Shown: positions 1 through 7,282 of the stretch, one piece after another
Numbering within the stretch: the stretch's first letter is position 1
Layout: each line of letters begins with the position of its first letter
DNA from: Streptomyces collinus
GTDB taxonomy: Bacteria > Actinomycetota > Actinomycetes > Streptomycetales > Streptomycetaceae
Length of the DNA stretch: 64,000 bases
Reading direction: 5' to 3'
Assembly (NCBI RefSeq): GCF_031348265.1
Contig: NZ_CP133771.1
Coordinates: forward strand, 2,852,001 to 2,916,000
The notes under the pieces: generated by a model
Database searches by the model: none
What the model saw: the letters and a program-made list of their open reading frames with translations, nothing else
What the model was told of the DNA's origin: nothing
Program-made: the position numbers and the translations under genes

Positions 1-182
1 AGGCGCCGGTTGTCCAGCTCGGTCGGGACGCGGTCCAGGGTGATGATCTGCGCGTCCAGCAACTCGACGTCCGCCAGGATGACGGGCATCTCCTGCTCGA
101 TCGCGTCCAGCTCCGCATCCGTCGGCTCGACGAAGTCGGCGAACGCGGTAACAGCGTCCTGAACAGTAACGATGTGGCTCAT
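1..182 (-). CDS. DUF6284 family protein (3' part off window)
   Basis: Leftward reading frame starting at ATG 182 (MSHIVTVQDAVTAFADFVEP...) and still open at base 1, so only the first 60 residues are seen. The start, MSHIVTVQ followed by an acidic stretch with TDAELDAIEQEMPVI, is what I recall of DUF6284, a small Streptomyces family of unknown function often found beside replication, transfer or regulatory genes of integrative elements. It is the second gene of a leftward operon headed by the 59-aa gene. A strong hairpin at 219-248 lies between the two genes. Family assignment is from memory; function unknown. Confidence 0.7.
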   Translation of the reverse strand, partial: MSHIVTVQDAVTAFADFVEPTDAELDAIEQEMPVILADVELLDAQIITLDRVPTELDNRR

Positions 183-218
183 TGGGTCGTGTGTCCTCTC
201 AACAGATACGGCCCGACA

Positions 219-248
219 GCGCCCCCGGAGGTGCAACTCCGGGGGCGC
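219..248 (-). terminator. GC-rich hairpin between the two small genes
   Basis: Perfect 12-bp arms GCGCCCCCGGAG and CTCCGGGGGCGC around a 6-base loop. It lies 29 bases after the stop of the 59-aa gene and 37 bases before the DUF6284 start. No T-run follows, as is usual in Streptomyces, so it may attenuate rather than end transcription into the DUF6284 gene. Confidence 0.6.
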
Positions 249-276
249 GCCGTTTACGGATGAAGCAGGTCTGAGG

Positions 277-456
277 TCAGCCCCCCTGCGCCCAGCGGAA
301 CAGGCCGACGACCGAGTCGGTGACGTCGGTGACACGGCCCGACTCCAGCTCGTCGGCCCGGGCCTCCATCTGCTTCGCGGCGGTGCCCTTGCCCCGGCTA
401 CGCAGCACCTTCGCCGCGTCACGGTTCTTCGAGGCCTGTGCCTTCAGACGGTCCAT
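277..456 (-). CDS. Small basic protein, 59 aa, unknown function
   Basis: ATG at 456, preceded by a good ribosome site (GAGAGGACT, about 5 bases before the start). The product is a hydrophilic, helical-looking protein starting MDRLKAQASKNRDAAKVLRS and ending GLFRWAQGG, with many Lys/Arg in the first half and Asp/Glu/Val in the second. The longer in-frame reading up to 642 lacks a ribosome site and is arginine-rich noise. It heads the leftward operon whose promoter is at 723-751. I do not recognise a named family; its place beside DUF6284 suggests a conserved accessory small gene. Confidence 0.65.
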   Translation of the reverse strand: MDRLKAQASKNRDAAKVLRSRGKGTAAKQMEARADELESGRVTDVTDSVVGLFRWAQGG

Positions 457-637
457 GAACAGTCCTCTCGATGGATGACGGGTGAAGCCCACGCGGCTCC
501 CCTCAGCGCTGCTCGTACGAGACGAGCAGCGGAGGCAACCGGCCGCAGCGAGGCTGCGGAGGCTGGTTCGTGCTGTGCGTACGGGCGTAACCCGCACGCG
601 TCCGTCCTCTTGTTGGCGGGGGAGGGACGGCCTCCCA

Positions 638-660
638 GGCACGCTGTTGAGTTCTCAAGG
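638..660 (-). promoter_or_regulatory. rRNA-leader-like sequence in the 5' leader
   Basis: On the minus strand this reads CCTTGAGAACTCAACAGCG followed by TGCC. It closely matches, as I remember it, the TTGAGAACTCAACAGCGTG stretch of pre-16S leaders of actinobacterial rrn operons, a region associated with antitermination and rRNA processing. It lies in the roughly 260-base untranslated leader between the promoter at 723-751 and the 59-aa gene. A role in antitermination is inference. Confidence 0.5.
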
Positions 661-711
661 CACCTGCGCTTCCTTCGAGTCCCTTTCGAGGACCCTCCGG
701 GCGTCGCACTT

Positions 712-736
712 GCAGTACCTGTTTTACAGGTACTGC
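712..736. promoter_or_regulatory. Inverted-repeat operator overlapping the -10
   Basis: GCAGTACCTG (712-721), spacer TTTTA, then CAGGTACTGC (727-736); one further T/A pair (711/737) makes 11-bp arms. The leftward -10 hexamer at 723-728 lies inside it, so a bound dimer would block the promoter. The tandem winged-helix GntR-type protein (2705-3166) and the XRE/DUF5919 protein (908-1666) are the nearest candidate binders. Confidence 0.65.
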
Positions 737-751
737 ATGGGGCCCCGTCAA
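723..751 (-). promoter_or_regulatory. Sigma-70-type promoter of the leftward operon
   Basis: On the minus strand TTGACG (751-746), 17 bases, then TGTAAA (728-723). This is a good match to the principal (HrdB-type) consensus. Transcription would start near 716 and give a leader of about 260 bases before the 59-aa gene. Confidence 0.6.
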
Positions 752-829
752 GTACCTCGTCGGAGCCTCTTGGATGGGCGCCGGGAACTTCCTGGCGCAC
801 TTTCAGAATCGCCGCAGGTCAGGGGAGTT

Positions 830-845
830 GGTTACCCCGTACATG
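830..845 (+). promoter_or_regulatory. Box upstream of the XRE gene, repeated at 3270
   Basis: GGTTACCCCGTACATG lies 63 bases before the XRE start at 908. A near copy, GGTTCCCCGTATATG, occurs at 3270-3284 upstream of the leftward GntR-type gene. The shared core GGTT(A)CCCCGTAYATG may be a common operator or promoter element for the two regulator genes. Only two copies were seen, so this is tentative. Confidence 0.3.
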
Positions 846-907
846 GACAGCTCGGGGAGTTCTCACTACGGTCAAGAGGTCCCTAGATGTCCCACCGGGG
901 GGTGCAG

Positions 908-1666
908 ATGCCCAACGAGCGTTTACGGTCGGCCCTGTTGGCGCGAGGCATGTCCGTCCAAGATCTGGCCGATGAGATCAAGGTCAACCCGAAGACGGTC
1001 GAACGTTGGATCACACAGGGCAAGGTGCCTTACCGTCGGCACCAGTACGCGACGGCCACCGTGCTCCAGGTCGACGTCACGACGCTGTGGGACGACGGCC
1101 GCACCTTGGAGAGCGCAACAGACCTCTCCAAGGCGGAGATCGTGACCGTGTACCCGCACCGCCACTCGGTGCCGCCGAACCTCTGGCGTGAGATGTACGC
1201 GAGAGCGGAGACCAACCTTGACGTTCTCGTCTACTCCGGGCTCTTCCTGTCGGAGGACCCCCTGTTCCTCGACCTTCTGAAGAAGAAGGTTGAAGGGAGC
1301 ACTCAGGTGCGCATCCTGCTGGGAGACCCGGGCTGCGAGGCCGTGCGGCAGCGCGGCATAGACGAGGGACACCGGATCATGGACGGCAAGATCCGGAACG
1401 CGTTGGTGAACTACCGGCCGCTCTTCACGAGCCACCATGAGATCAGCTTCCGGTTGCACGCCACGACGCTCTACAACTCCATCTACCGGTCCGATGACGA
1501 GATGCTCGTCAATCCCCACGTCTACGGCATCGGCGCCTACATGGCCCCCGTCTTTCATCTGCGCCGCATGCCAGGCGGCGGCCTGTTCGACACGTACGCG
1601 AATAGCATCGAACAGACCTGGGGAGGCGCTCGCCAGGTGACGGACCGCGATATCACGGGAGCCTGA
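908..1666 (+). CDS. XRE-type HTH regulator with DUF5919-like C-terminal domain
   Basis: The protein has 252 residues from ATG 908 (MPNERLRSALLARGMS...). Residues about 5-55 form an XRE/Cro helix-turn-helix (SVQDLADEIKVNPKTVERWI). Residues about 75-245 match what I know as DUF5919, which recalls the PLD-like fold (VLVYSGLFLSEDP, VRILLGDP, NSIYRSDDEMLVNPHVYG). The start at 887 has a better Shine-Dalgarno (AAGAGG, 7 bases), but family members as I recall them start at MPNERLR; 908 has GGGGGG 4-5 bases upstream. The stop is followed after 2 bases by the NUDIX gene, so they form one operon. Such XRE-NUDIX-HD sets recur in Streptomyces accessory regions; the ligand is unknown. Confidence 0.85.
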   Translation: MPNERLRSALLARGMSVQDLADEIKVNPKTVERWITQGKVPYRRHQYATATVLQVDVTTLWDDGRTLESATDLSKAEIVTVYPHRHSVPPNLWREMYARAETNLDVLVYSGLFLSEDPLFLDLLKKKVEGSTQVRILLGDPGCEAVRQRGIDEGHRIMDGKIRNALVNYRPLFTSHHEISFRLHATTLYNSIYRSDDEMLVNPHVYGIGAYMAPVFHLRRMPGGGLFDTYANSIEQTWGGARQVTDRDITGA

Positions 1667-1668
1667 CC

Positions 1669-2142
1669 ATGGGACGCATTGACTACCTGCACGACCCCGC
1701 TGCGCCGCCGGCCAACTCGGTTGTGCCGTCCGTCGTTGCGTTGGTGCAGAACGATGCAGGGCAGGTGCTCATGATCAAGCGTTCGGACAACGGGCGCTGG
1801 GCGCTGCCGGGAGGTGGGCACGATGTGGGGGAGTCCATCAGCGACACTGTGGTGCGCGAGGTCTGGGAAGAGACCGGTGTCAAGGCCGAAGTCGTCGACA
1901 TGTCCGGGATCTACACCGACCCCGGTCACGTAATGCAGTACGACGATGGCGAGGTCCGCCAGCAGTTCAGCATCTGCTTTCGGGCACGGCCGGTGGGCGG
2001 CGAGCTGCGCACGAGCAACGAGACGACAGAGGTCCGCTGGGTCGCCCCAGCGGACCTGTCCGAACTCGACATCCACCCCACCATGCGGCTACGGATCGAG
2101 CACGCCATGGATCGGAGGCAGACGACTCCCTACATCGGCTGA
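1669..2142 (+). CDS. NUDIX hydrolase
   Basis: The protein has 157 residues from ATG 1669, 2 bases after the XRE gene. A complete Nudix box (G-x5-E-x7-REUxEExGU) spans G49 to V71: GGHDVGE, then RE at 63-64 and EE at 67-68. It should hydrolyse a nucleoside diphosphate linked to another moiety with Mg2+; the substrate cannot be told. It is translationally coupled to the regulator. Its 3' end overlaps by 13 bases the convergent HD-domain gene. Confidence 0.92.
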   Translation: MGRIDYLHDPAAPPANSVVPSVVALVQNDAGQVLMIKRSDNGRWALPGGGHDVGESISDTVVREVWEETGVKAEVVDMSGIYTDPGHVMQYDDGEVRQQFSICFRARPVGGELRTSNETTEVRWVAPADLSELDIHPTMRLRIEHAMDRRQTTPYIG

Positions 2143-2702
2143 CGCTTTGCGGCGGCGACACGTTCGAGCACGCGGGAGGTACTCGCCAGGATCTCCGGTT
2201 CGGCGCGGCGGATGAACGTACCGATCAGGCTGTCCGGCCCGTAGCGTCCAGCGATCTCGTTCACGCGGTCGATGGGGTTCGTGGGCGTGCCATCCGGCGT
2301 GGTGTTCATGTCGCAGAAGCACAAGGCGTCGTTGAGGTGCGCGGACTCGCGGGGGAACTCACCCTCCAGCTCCTCGCGCAGTCCTCGCGCCTCTGCCTCC
2401 ATCCACGCGCAGGAGTGGTGCGCGACCAGGTTCACGACCCGTTCGTCAGCGTTGGCCACGTCTCGGAGGTAGCGGGCGCCGTCGAGCGGATGGAAGCCCG
2501 TCTTGGCGAGATCGGGTGAGTACCCGATGTCGTGCAGGACCGCTGCGGCTTCTAGCAGCTCGGCGTCCTCATCGAGGATGGGCGCGATGATGCGCGCCCG
2601 CTCAGCAACCCCCACCGAGTGCTTCCACCTACGCGGCAGCGGGTCAGCAAGCAACGACTCAGCGAGGGGGTATGCCCACTCGACCAATCCCATTGTGGTC
2701 AA
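2130..2702 (-). CDS. HD domain-containing phosphohydrolase-like protein
   Basis: The protein has 190 residues. HD-superfamily metal ligands are visible: H28 (RRWKHSV), H57-D58 (AAVLHDIGYSP), H95/H96 (VAHHSC) and D131. These are normally metal-dependent phosphohydrolases of nucleotides; the substrate is unknown. The start is either TTG 2702 (2 bases after the upstream GntR-type stop, coupled) or ATG 2693 (MGLVEWAYPLAESLL). Neither has an ideal ribosome site; AGGAG sits 13 or more bases upstream. Forms an operon with the GntR-type gene and converges on the NUDIX gene. Confidence 0.85.
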   Translation of the reverse strand: MTTMGLVEWAYPLAESLLADPLPRRWKHSVGVAERARIIAPILDEDAELLEAAAVLHDIGYSPDLAKTGFHPLDGARYLRDVANADERVVNLVAHHSCAWMEAEARGLREELEGEFPRESAHLNDALCFCDMNTTPDGTPTNPIDRVNEIAGRYGPDSLIGTFIRRAEPEILASTSRVLERVAAAKRQPM

Positions 2703-2704
2703 GG

Positions 2705-3166
2705 CTAGGAACGCTCCTCTCGGTCTGGCTGCGCCAGAACCGTCCTTGGTTTTCCTTGGCGGCTCGCCGAAAGCAGTCCGGCAGCTTCTAGCCTGTCCAG
2801 GGCCTTGCTCACCGTGGGCCGCGAGCTGCCGAACCGCGTGGCCAATGCGGAGGTGCTGGGAAACTGCGCTCCGACCTCAAGCCCGTCTGTAGTGATGACT
2901 TCGGCAATCCGGTCCACCAGAGGGCGGCAGTCCTCTCGCCGGTCCGACCTGATCACCCTCCAGCGACCACCGGGTACCGACTCTACGATCCCCTCCTTCT
3001 GAAGGACTCCGAACGTCCGAAGCGCGACACCCCGCGAGACTCCGTGGTCACGCATGAGTTCTGCGGCCGACGGCAGCTCGCTCATGTTCGGGTCCGACTC
3101 GATCTGAGCTCGCAGCACATCCGCGATCTTCAAGAAGGTTCCCCGAGGGCTCGCCTGCTGTGACAC
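2705..3166 (-). CDS. GntR-type regulator with two winged helices and no effector domain
   Basis: The protein has 153 residues from GTG 3166 (SQQASPRGTFLKIADVLRAQ), preceded by GGGAGAG. ATG 3214 is an alternative. Two successive GntR-like winged helices are visible. The first covers about residues 12-75 (LPSAAELMRDHGVSRGVALRTF, GIVESVPGGRWRVI). The second covers about 83-145 (FPSTSALATRFGSSRPTVSKAL, GLLSASRQGKPRTVL). No UTRA or FadR-type ligand domain follows. Such double-headed proteins could bind a long or tandem operator. It is transcribed with the HD gene and is the best candidate to bind the inverted repeat at 712-736; that is inference. Confidence 0.85.
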   Translation of the reverse strand: MSQQASPRGTFLKIADVLRAQIESDPNMSELPSAAELMRDHGVSRGVALRTFGVLQKEGIVESVPGGRWRVIRSDRREDCRPLVDRIAEVITTDGLEVGAQFPSTSALATRFGSSRPTVSKALDRLEAAGLLSASRQGKPRTVLAQPDREERS

Positions 3167-3214
3167 CCACTCTCCCTCTCTCCGCCTGAGCTTCATCAGG
3201 GTCAAGCTTCCCAT

Positions 3215-3365
3215 GATGACCGCCTGCTGCCGATGCCCTGAGACTGATCACAATCCACGACCCTCGCCCGGTTCCCCGTATATGAGCCGGACGAGATTCG
3301 GCTTCCTCCTACGAGGCAACCAGCTCAGATCAGAAGAGTGTTGGTCGGCGCGTCGCGACCAAGGT
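3215..3365. other. Intergenic region between GntR-type gene and SMC gene
   Basis: Contains the second copy of the shared box at 3270-3284 (GGTTCCCCGTATATG) and, near its left-operon end, the hairpin at 3341-3362. It should hold the promoter of the GntR-HD operon, but no clear -35/-10 pair was picked. No reading frame with a ribosome site was seen. Confidence 0.4.
3341..3362 (-). terminator. Hairpin just after the SMC gene
   Basis: Arms TTGGTCG (3341-3347) and CGACCAA (3356-3362) with an 8-base GC-rich loop, starting 3 bases past the stop of the SMC gene. It is the likely end of the defence operon transcript and separates it from the GntR-HD operon. Confidence 0.5.
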
Positions 3366-5288
3366 TCAGTCCTCAGCTGAGGCGATTACCTCTACTTGCC
3401 CTTCACCTGGATGCCGAATCGTAGCGACGGTCGGGTTCTCGTAGTCGAACTCGACGCGTGCGAAGTCACCCTCGTAGTCGTCTGGAAGTTCGTTGTCAGA
3501 GACTAGGAACTGAACGGCACCGGGATCTTCTGCGACCCCCTTGAGGAGTCGCTTGTAAATTGCAGCACATGTCTCGGTTGCTGTATTCAGCGCCAAACGG
3601 GGCCCGTCGATGATCAGCATGGATGGGTAGCGAGTGTCCATTTCCCGCGCCACGGTGACTAGCGATACCCAGTAGGCGATCTGAGTCGCCGTCATAGAGC
3701 CCCCACCGCTCATCAGGGTCTTCGTGAAGACCTTCCCATTAATGATCGGTAGATAGTTCTCTCGGTCGAAACCGGCGGACTCAACCGTAGCAATGTTGAG
3801 ATTGGTCACGGTCTCACGGAACTCTTCCTCGATTCGATTGCATACAGAGTTCCGATGGATAGCCAGAGCGGCCTTGCGTGTTGCGATACTTGCCTTCAAC
3901 CTATCTTGCTCTGATCGAAGCTGTCTGACCTGCCCCGCAATGTCTTCGACGCGGTCCCACTGCTGGAGTGCTACCTCGAAGCTTTCCTGTCGTGTACGGG
4001 CAGTCGCCATCCGATCCGAGGCGTCGCTGAATGCTTGCAGTCTAGGAGTAACACGCTGCGAAGTCCTCGCTTCCAAGGTCTCGGTGAGATGCTTAATCAG
4101 CGACTCGCGGTCGGTAATGGCCCGTTGGGCTTTCTCGAACTGCTGCTCCGTCGCCTCCCTCTGTGCATCCATTTCGTCCAGTTGCAGCTCAAGCTGCTGC
4201 AGCTCGTAGCTATCAGCGGCACGCTCGGGTGAAACTGGGTCCGGCTGCAAGCACAGGCGGCACCTGTCTTCCTCGACAGTGCGATTACTCAAAGACTGCA
4301 TGCAGCGAGGGCACACGGTGAACTCGATGTTGGCCAATCTGGCGCCGGCGTCCCGCATGCGGGCAAGGCGGGCATAGTCGGCCTTGACTCGCCGTCGCTC
4401 CAGGCCAATTTCATCGCGTTCTCGGGCAAGATCTTGAGCGGCAGCACGAGCTTCAGCTAATGACCTCTCTGCGTCCGTCAAGAGATCCCGGTAGGTTTGA
4501 GTCTGCCGGTCAATCACGGGATCGAGTTCCTCCCGGAGCAAGTTCAACTCTTCCCGGGCGGCCTCTTGCTCTGCTACAGCTTCTTGCAGATTTTGTTCGA
4601 CTTCTTCTCGACTGCTCGTGTTACTGTCGCGCAGGAAATCCAGAATCGTATTCAGATGCGAGTCCGCGTTGTCGATTTCTCCATTCAGCACATTGACTCG
4701 TGACTGCATAGCCAGAATCTCAGGATCAGTCAGCTTGAAGAGCAGCTCAAATACCGCTTTCCTTTTCGGGTCGTAGTACCCCTCCCTGCTATCTGCGATG
4801 TCCCGGTTAATTGCATACTGCGGGATGTACACATACTTGAAAATGTCGCCGAAAGTTACTCGACTGCCAGCTTTGCTGCTCTTCCCCTTCTGCGCTGGTG
4901 CCTTGATGTCGTCAGGGAGGCCGAGCTTTTCCAGCAAAAATGTATTGAAACTCAACTCTCCATCGACCGGGAGATCAGGAAGGCGTTCGCCAGTACGTTT
5001 ATCAACAATGCGAACATTCTTGCTTTTCAGCCTATCAAGGCTGCGTGTAACCAGATACTCATCGCCACCGATAGAGATATCAATCGCGACGTCGTGCACG
5101 GCCTCTGTAGCAACTGTGGCGAGGCGAGGCTCTCCTGCGGCAAACCCGTACCTGATCAATTCCAGGAGGGTCGTCTTTCCCACTCCTGTAGGGCCTTCGA
5201 GTACGGTGAGATCGGATCCAAATTCGTAACTGACAGTACCTTCCGTCGTGTGCAAGCTCACGGCGTGGAGGCGGAATTTGAGAGTCAC
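3366..5288 (-). CDS. lmuB: SMC/Rad50-like ATPase with Cys4 hook (Lamassu LmuB-like)
   Basis: The protein has 640 residues and reads like a compact Rad50/SMC. Walker A is GPTGVGKTT (32-40). A long coiled coil with Glu/Gln/Ala/Leu heptads runs from about 190 to 480. It is interrupted by a zinc-hook-like pair, CPRC (326-329) and CRLC (343-346). A signature-like segment SGGGSMTATQ (527-536) is followed by Walker B SMLIIDGP (556-563), with Gly after the Asp where Rad50 has Glu. It is the last gene of a three-gene operon, overlapping the middle gene by 4 bases. In Lamassu systems the SMC subunit senses foreign DNA and releases the nuclease. The region is less GC-rich than its neighbours. An RloC- or RecF-like protein was considered, but the gene order favours Lamassu/ABC-3C. 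Confidence 0.85.
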   Translation of the reverse strand: MTLKFRLHAVSLHTTEGTVSYEFGSDLTVLEGPTGVGKTTLLELIRYGFAAGEPRLATVATEAVHDVAIDISIGGDEYLVTRSLDRLKSKNVRIVDKRTGERLPDLPVDGELSFNTFLLEKLGLPDDIKAPAQKGKSSKAGSRVTFGDIFKYVYIPQYAINRDIADSREGYYDPKRKAVFELLFKLTDPEILAMQSRVNVLNGEIDNADSHLNTILDFLRDSNTSSREEVEQNLQEAVAEQEAAREELNLLREELDPVIDRQTQTYRDLLTDAERSLAEARAAAQDLARERDEIGLERRRVKADYARLARMRDAGARLANIEFTVCPRCMQSLSNRTVEEDRCRLCLQPDPVSPERAADSYELQQLELQLDEMDAQREATEQQFEKAQRAITDRESLIKHLTETLEARTSQRVTPRLQAFSDASDRMATARTRQESFEVALQQWDRVEDIAGQVRQLRSEQDRLKASIATRKAALAIHRNSVCNRIEEEFRETVTNLNIATVESAGFDRENYLPIINGKVFTKTLMSGGGSMTATQIAYWVSLVTVAREMDTRYPSMLIIDGPRLALNTATETCAAIYKRLLKGVAEDPGAVQFLVSDNELPDDYEGDFARVEFDYENPTVATIRHPGEGQVEVIASAED

Positions 5289-5857
5289 TGGATTACCTGC
5301 CGATGCGGACGATCCATCAAAGTAGCGAGCTTTTCATAGATCAATTCTTTAATAGTGTTACCGGTCATGCCTGATGTAGCATCTGCGATCGCCTCGCTGC
5401 GCTCAGCTAGGGCCCTCCAATCGCCAACCTGCGCCATACCTTCAGCAAGGACTTTCCCCTCTCTTGTGGGCGATAGCGCAACGCTACCCTTGCGACCTTT
5501 TACATACTTCAGAAGTCCTCGCCCAACCAGTGCACCAATAATCGCATAGTAACGATCGTCCCAAGGGCCATACTTATAGCGCACCATGGGCGCTTCTACC
5601 TCTGTAGGTGCTTCGAGTTCCTCTCGTGAAAGATTTAAGCGAGGGTCGGACTCTGAAAGTCCTTCAAGCACCGTGGGAGCTAAGGCCGGATACCTGAGCA
5701 GGAAGTCAAGCTTGGCCAACTTTGTCAGACCATCTAGTTTTCGTGCATGCCCTGCTGCTTTAGATACCGCAGTCACTAGCAGCAGGACGCGAGCTTGATG
5801 GTAGGCCAAATCGTCACGAAGCAGTGCAGTATCTAGGTCATCGTATGTGATGCTCAT
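5285..5857 (-). CDS. lmuC: ABC-three-component middle protein (Lamassu LmuC-like)
   Basis: The protein has 190 residues from ATG 5857. It is mostly helical with a winged-helix feel: KLDGLTKLAKLDFLLRYP, then MVRYKYGPWDDRYYAIIG, GRGLLKYV and a basic beta-wing KGRKGSVALSPTREG. This pattern (LDFLLRYP followed by RYGPWD) is what I recall of the small middle component of ABC-3C and Lamassu systems. It overlaps both neighbours by 4 bases (ATGA type), so all three are translationally coupled and likely made in fixed ratio. In Lamassu the small subunit bridges the SMC dimer and the effector. The assignment rests mainly on gene order and motif memory. Confidence 0.75.
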   Translation of the reverse strand: MSITYDDLDTALLRDDLAYHQARVLLLVTAVSKAAGHARKLDGLTKLAKLDFLLRYPALAPTVLEGLSESDPRLNLSREELEAPTEVEAPMVRYKYGPWDDRYYAIIGALVGRGLLKYVKGRKGSVALSPTREGKVLAEGMAQVGDWRALAERSEAIADATSGMTGNTIKELIYEKLATLMDRPHRQVIQ

Positions 5858-7233
5858 GCTGCACTCCCTCGATTTTGCTCGCGGAGCCTATTAATCTCCA
5901 CTGCTACGTCAAAGACTTCACTAAACCAAATTTTGCACTCATTGGTCAGCTCGCTGATCCCCCCCAACAGGAGGTCGGGATCCATTCCGGCTGGAAGCTG
6001 GTTCTCAGGAACATTGTCGAGCGCTTCTTGAAGGGCGATCCAGAAATCGGCTCCCCATTCAGCTTTGGAGCGCAGCGCCGGCGTGTCCGACCTGTCACTT
6101 ACGCGCAACAGGAGTCGACGCAATTTTTCGCGCTCGGCAAGCGCGGTAGGGTCTCCGCTTAGGCGGCTGCGCCAGTACCGCTGAAAGTCCCTTCTGAGCT
6201 GCTCTCCCCGCTCAATACTGTTGTCTGAGCATCTTCCCTTCCGCATTTTGACGGCAGACCGACTCAGCCGTATGGGTGAGCTCAGCGACCCATAGGCCGA
6301 CGGGTTAGCTACGGCAGTCATGATGGCAAGATCTATATCTTGCATTGTCACGATCCGTGATGCGAGTTCACGTTCCCTGTCAGTCGAGGTCGGGGGTTGC
6401 GAACCGCTCGCGAAAGCCAGCACGGGGGAAATGATTGCATTACTTCGCGGACCAGCCGCCTTCATGCGAGTAAAAAAGAGGCCGTACACGGCATTCCAGA
6501 CGGCCTCGCAAGGCACGTCAAAGCCGAGAAGATCAACGACGGGCTTCGCGCATTTTGTAGGAGCCGCAAACCCGATATCTGCTCGTCTCGTAAGCTCGGA
6601 TTCAATGGTCAGCATGGAGATAAATCGAGCTACCTGCTCCCGCTGATCCTCCAAGGAAACTTCGCCCTCGCTGCCCTCGACCCAGTCTGAAGGGAGGTGT
6701 TTTCCGCTATTTGCATGGATGGCGGAGCAAAATTTCTCGATTGCTGGTCGATGTTCGTCCGTGACGCCAACCTGGTGCCCTGAGAGACGGACTTCCCGTA
6801 AGGCTCGAACTGCTGCTTCGAACTCCTGTGCGTCGCCTCGTGCGAGTCCGCCAGACGTCGCAAGTCGGCAAGTTGGCTTCTCCTGCAATGCTCGCCACCT
6901 GAGAAAGAGGTGCGCGAGGCCCCCCTCGTGAGCCAGCTGGTTCACTGTTCGGTAGGCGTCAGCAGACGCGTCTCGATGCTTCGCAGAGACGAGCTCTGCG
7001 GCGTCGCCGTGGAGGGCTACCCAGTCCTCGTGGTACTCGCAGAGGACTCTTCGAGATTCGCCATCCTGTAGTCGTTTGTCAGCGCCGAGGGCCTGGCGGT
7101 ATAGCTCCAACCCGTCTGCTGCGGCCATGGACGCTTGCCAGTCGTATCGATCAAGTGTGTTGGCTCCCCAGTCATCGGGTTGCGGCACCGTGACCACAAG
7201 CTCTGCGGCCGTCAGCTCCGGTTGTTCAGACAA
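5854..7233 (-). CDS. lmuA: Cap4/DUF4297-like nuclease effector (Lamassu LmuA-like)
   Basis: The protein has 459 residues from TTG 7233, which has a G-rich site (GGGCGGGGG) 5 bases upstream. The reading continues to ATG 7308, but those 25 residues are Cys/Arg-rich and look non-coding. The N-terminal region looks like a PD-(D/E)xK dsDNA nuclease of the Cap4 type: a conserved opening DWGANTLDRYDWQASMAA (21-38), then CEYHEDW (65-71), then AELVSAKHR (79-87) with the catalytic Lys at 85, and GGLAHLFLRW further on. The usual Gln of the QxK motif is Ser (SAK). The C-terminal 300 residues resemble nothing I can name and probably contact the SMC partner. First gene of the operon, which fits an effector that must be held inactive. 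Confidence 0.78.
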   Translation of the reverse strand: MSEQPELTAAELVVTVPQPDDWGANTLDRYDWQASMAAADGLELYRQALGADKRLQDGESRRVLCEYHEDWVALHGDAAELVSAKHRDASADAYRTVNQLAHEGGLAHLFLRWRALQEKPTCRLATSGGLARGDAQEFEAAVRALREVRLSGHQVGVTDEHRPAIEKFCSAIHANSGKHLPSDWVEGSEGEVSLEDQREQVARFISMLTIESELTRRADIGFAAPTKCAKPVVDLLGFDVPCEAVWNAVYGLFFTRMKAAGPRSNAIISPVLAFASGSQPPTSTDRERELASRIVTMQDIDLAIMTAVANPSAYGSLSSPIRLSRSAVKMRKGRCSDNSIERGEQLRRDFQRYWRSRLSGDPTALAEREKLRRLLLRVSDRSDTPALRSKAEWGADFWIALQEALDNVPENQLPAGMDPDLLLGGISELTNECKIWFSEVFDVAVEINRLREQNRGSAA

Positions 7234-7282
7234 CGTGCCCCCGCCCTGTCTCGCACCTGATCGTCTGCAAATCCTTGCATGG

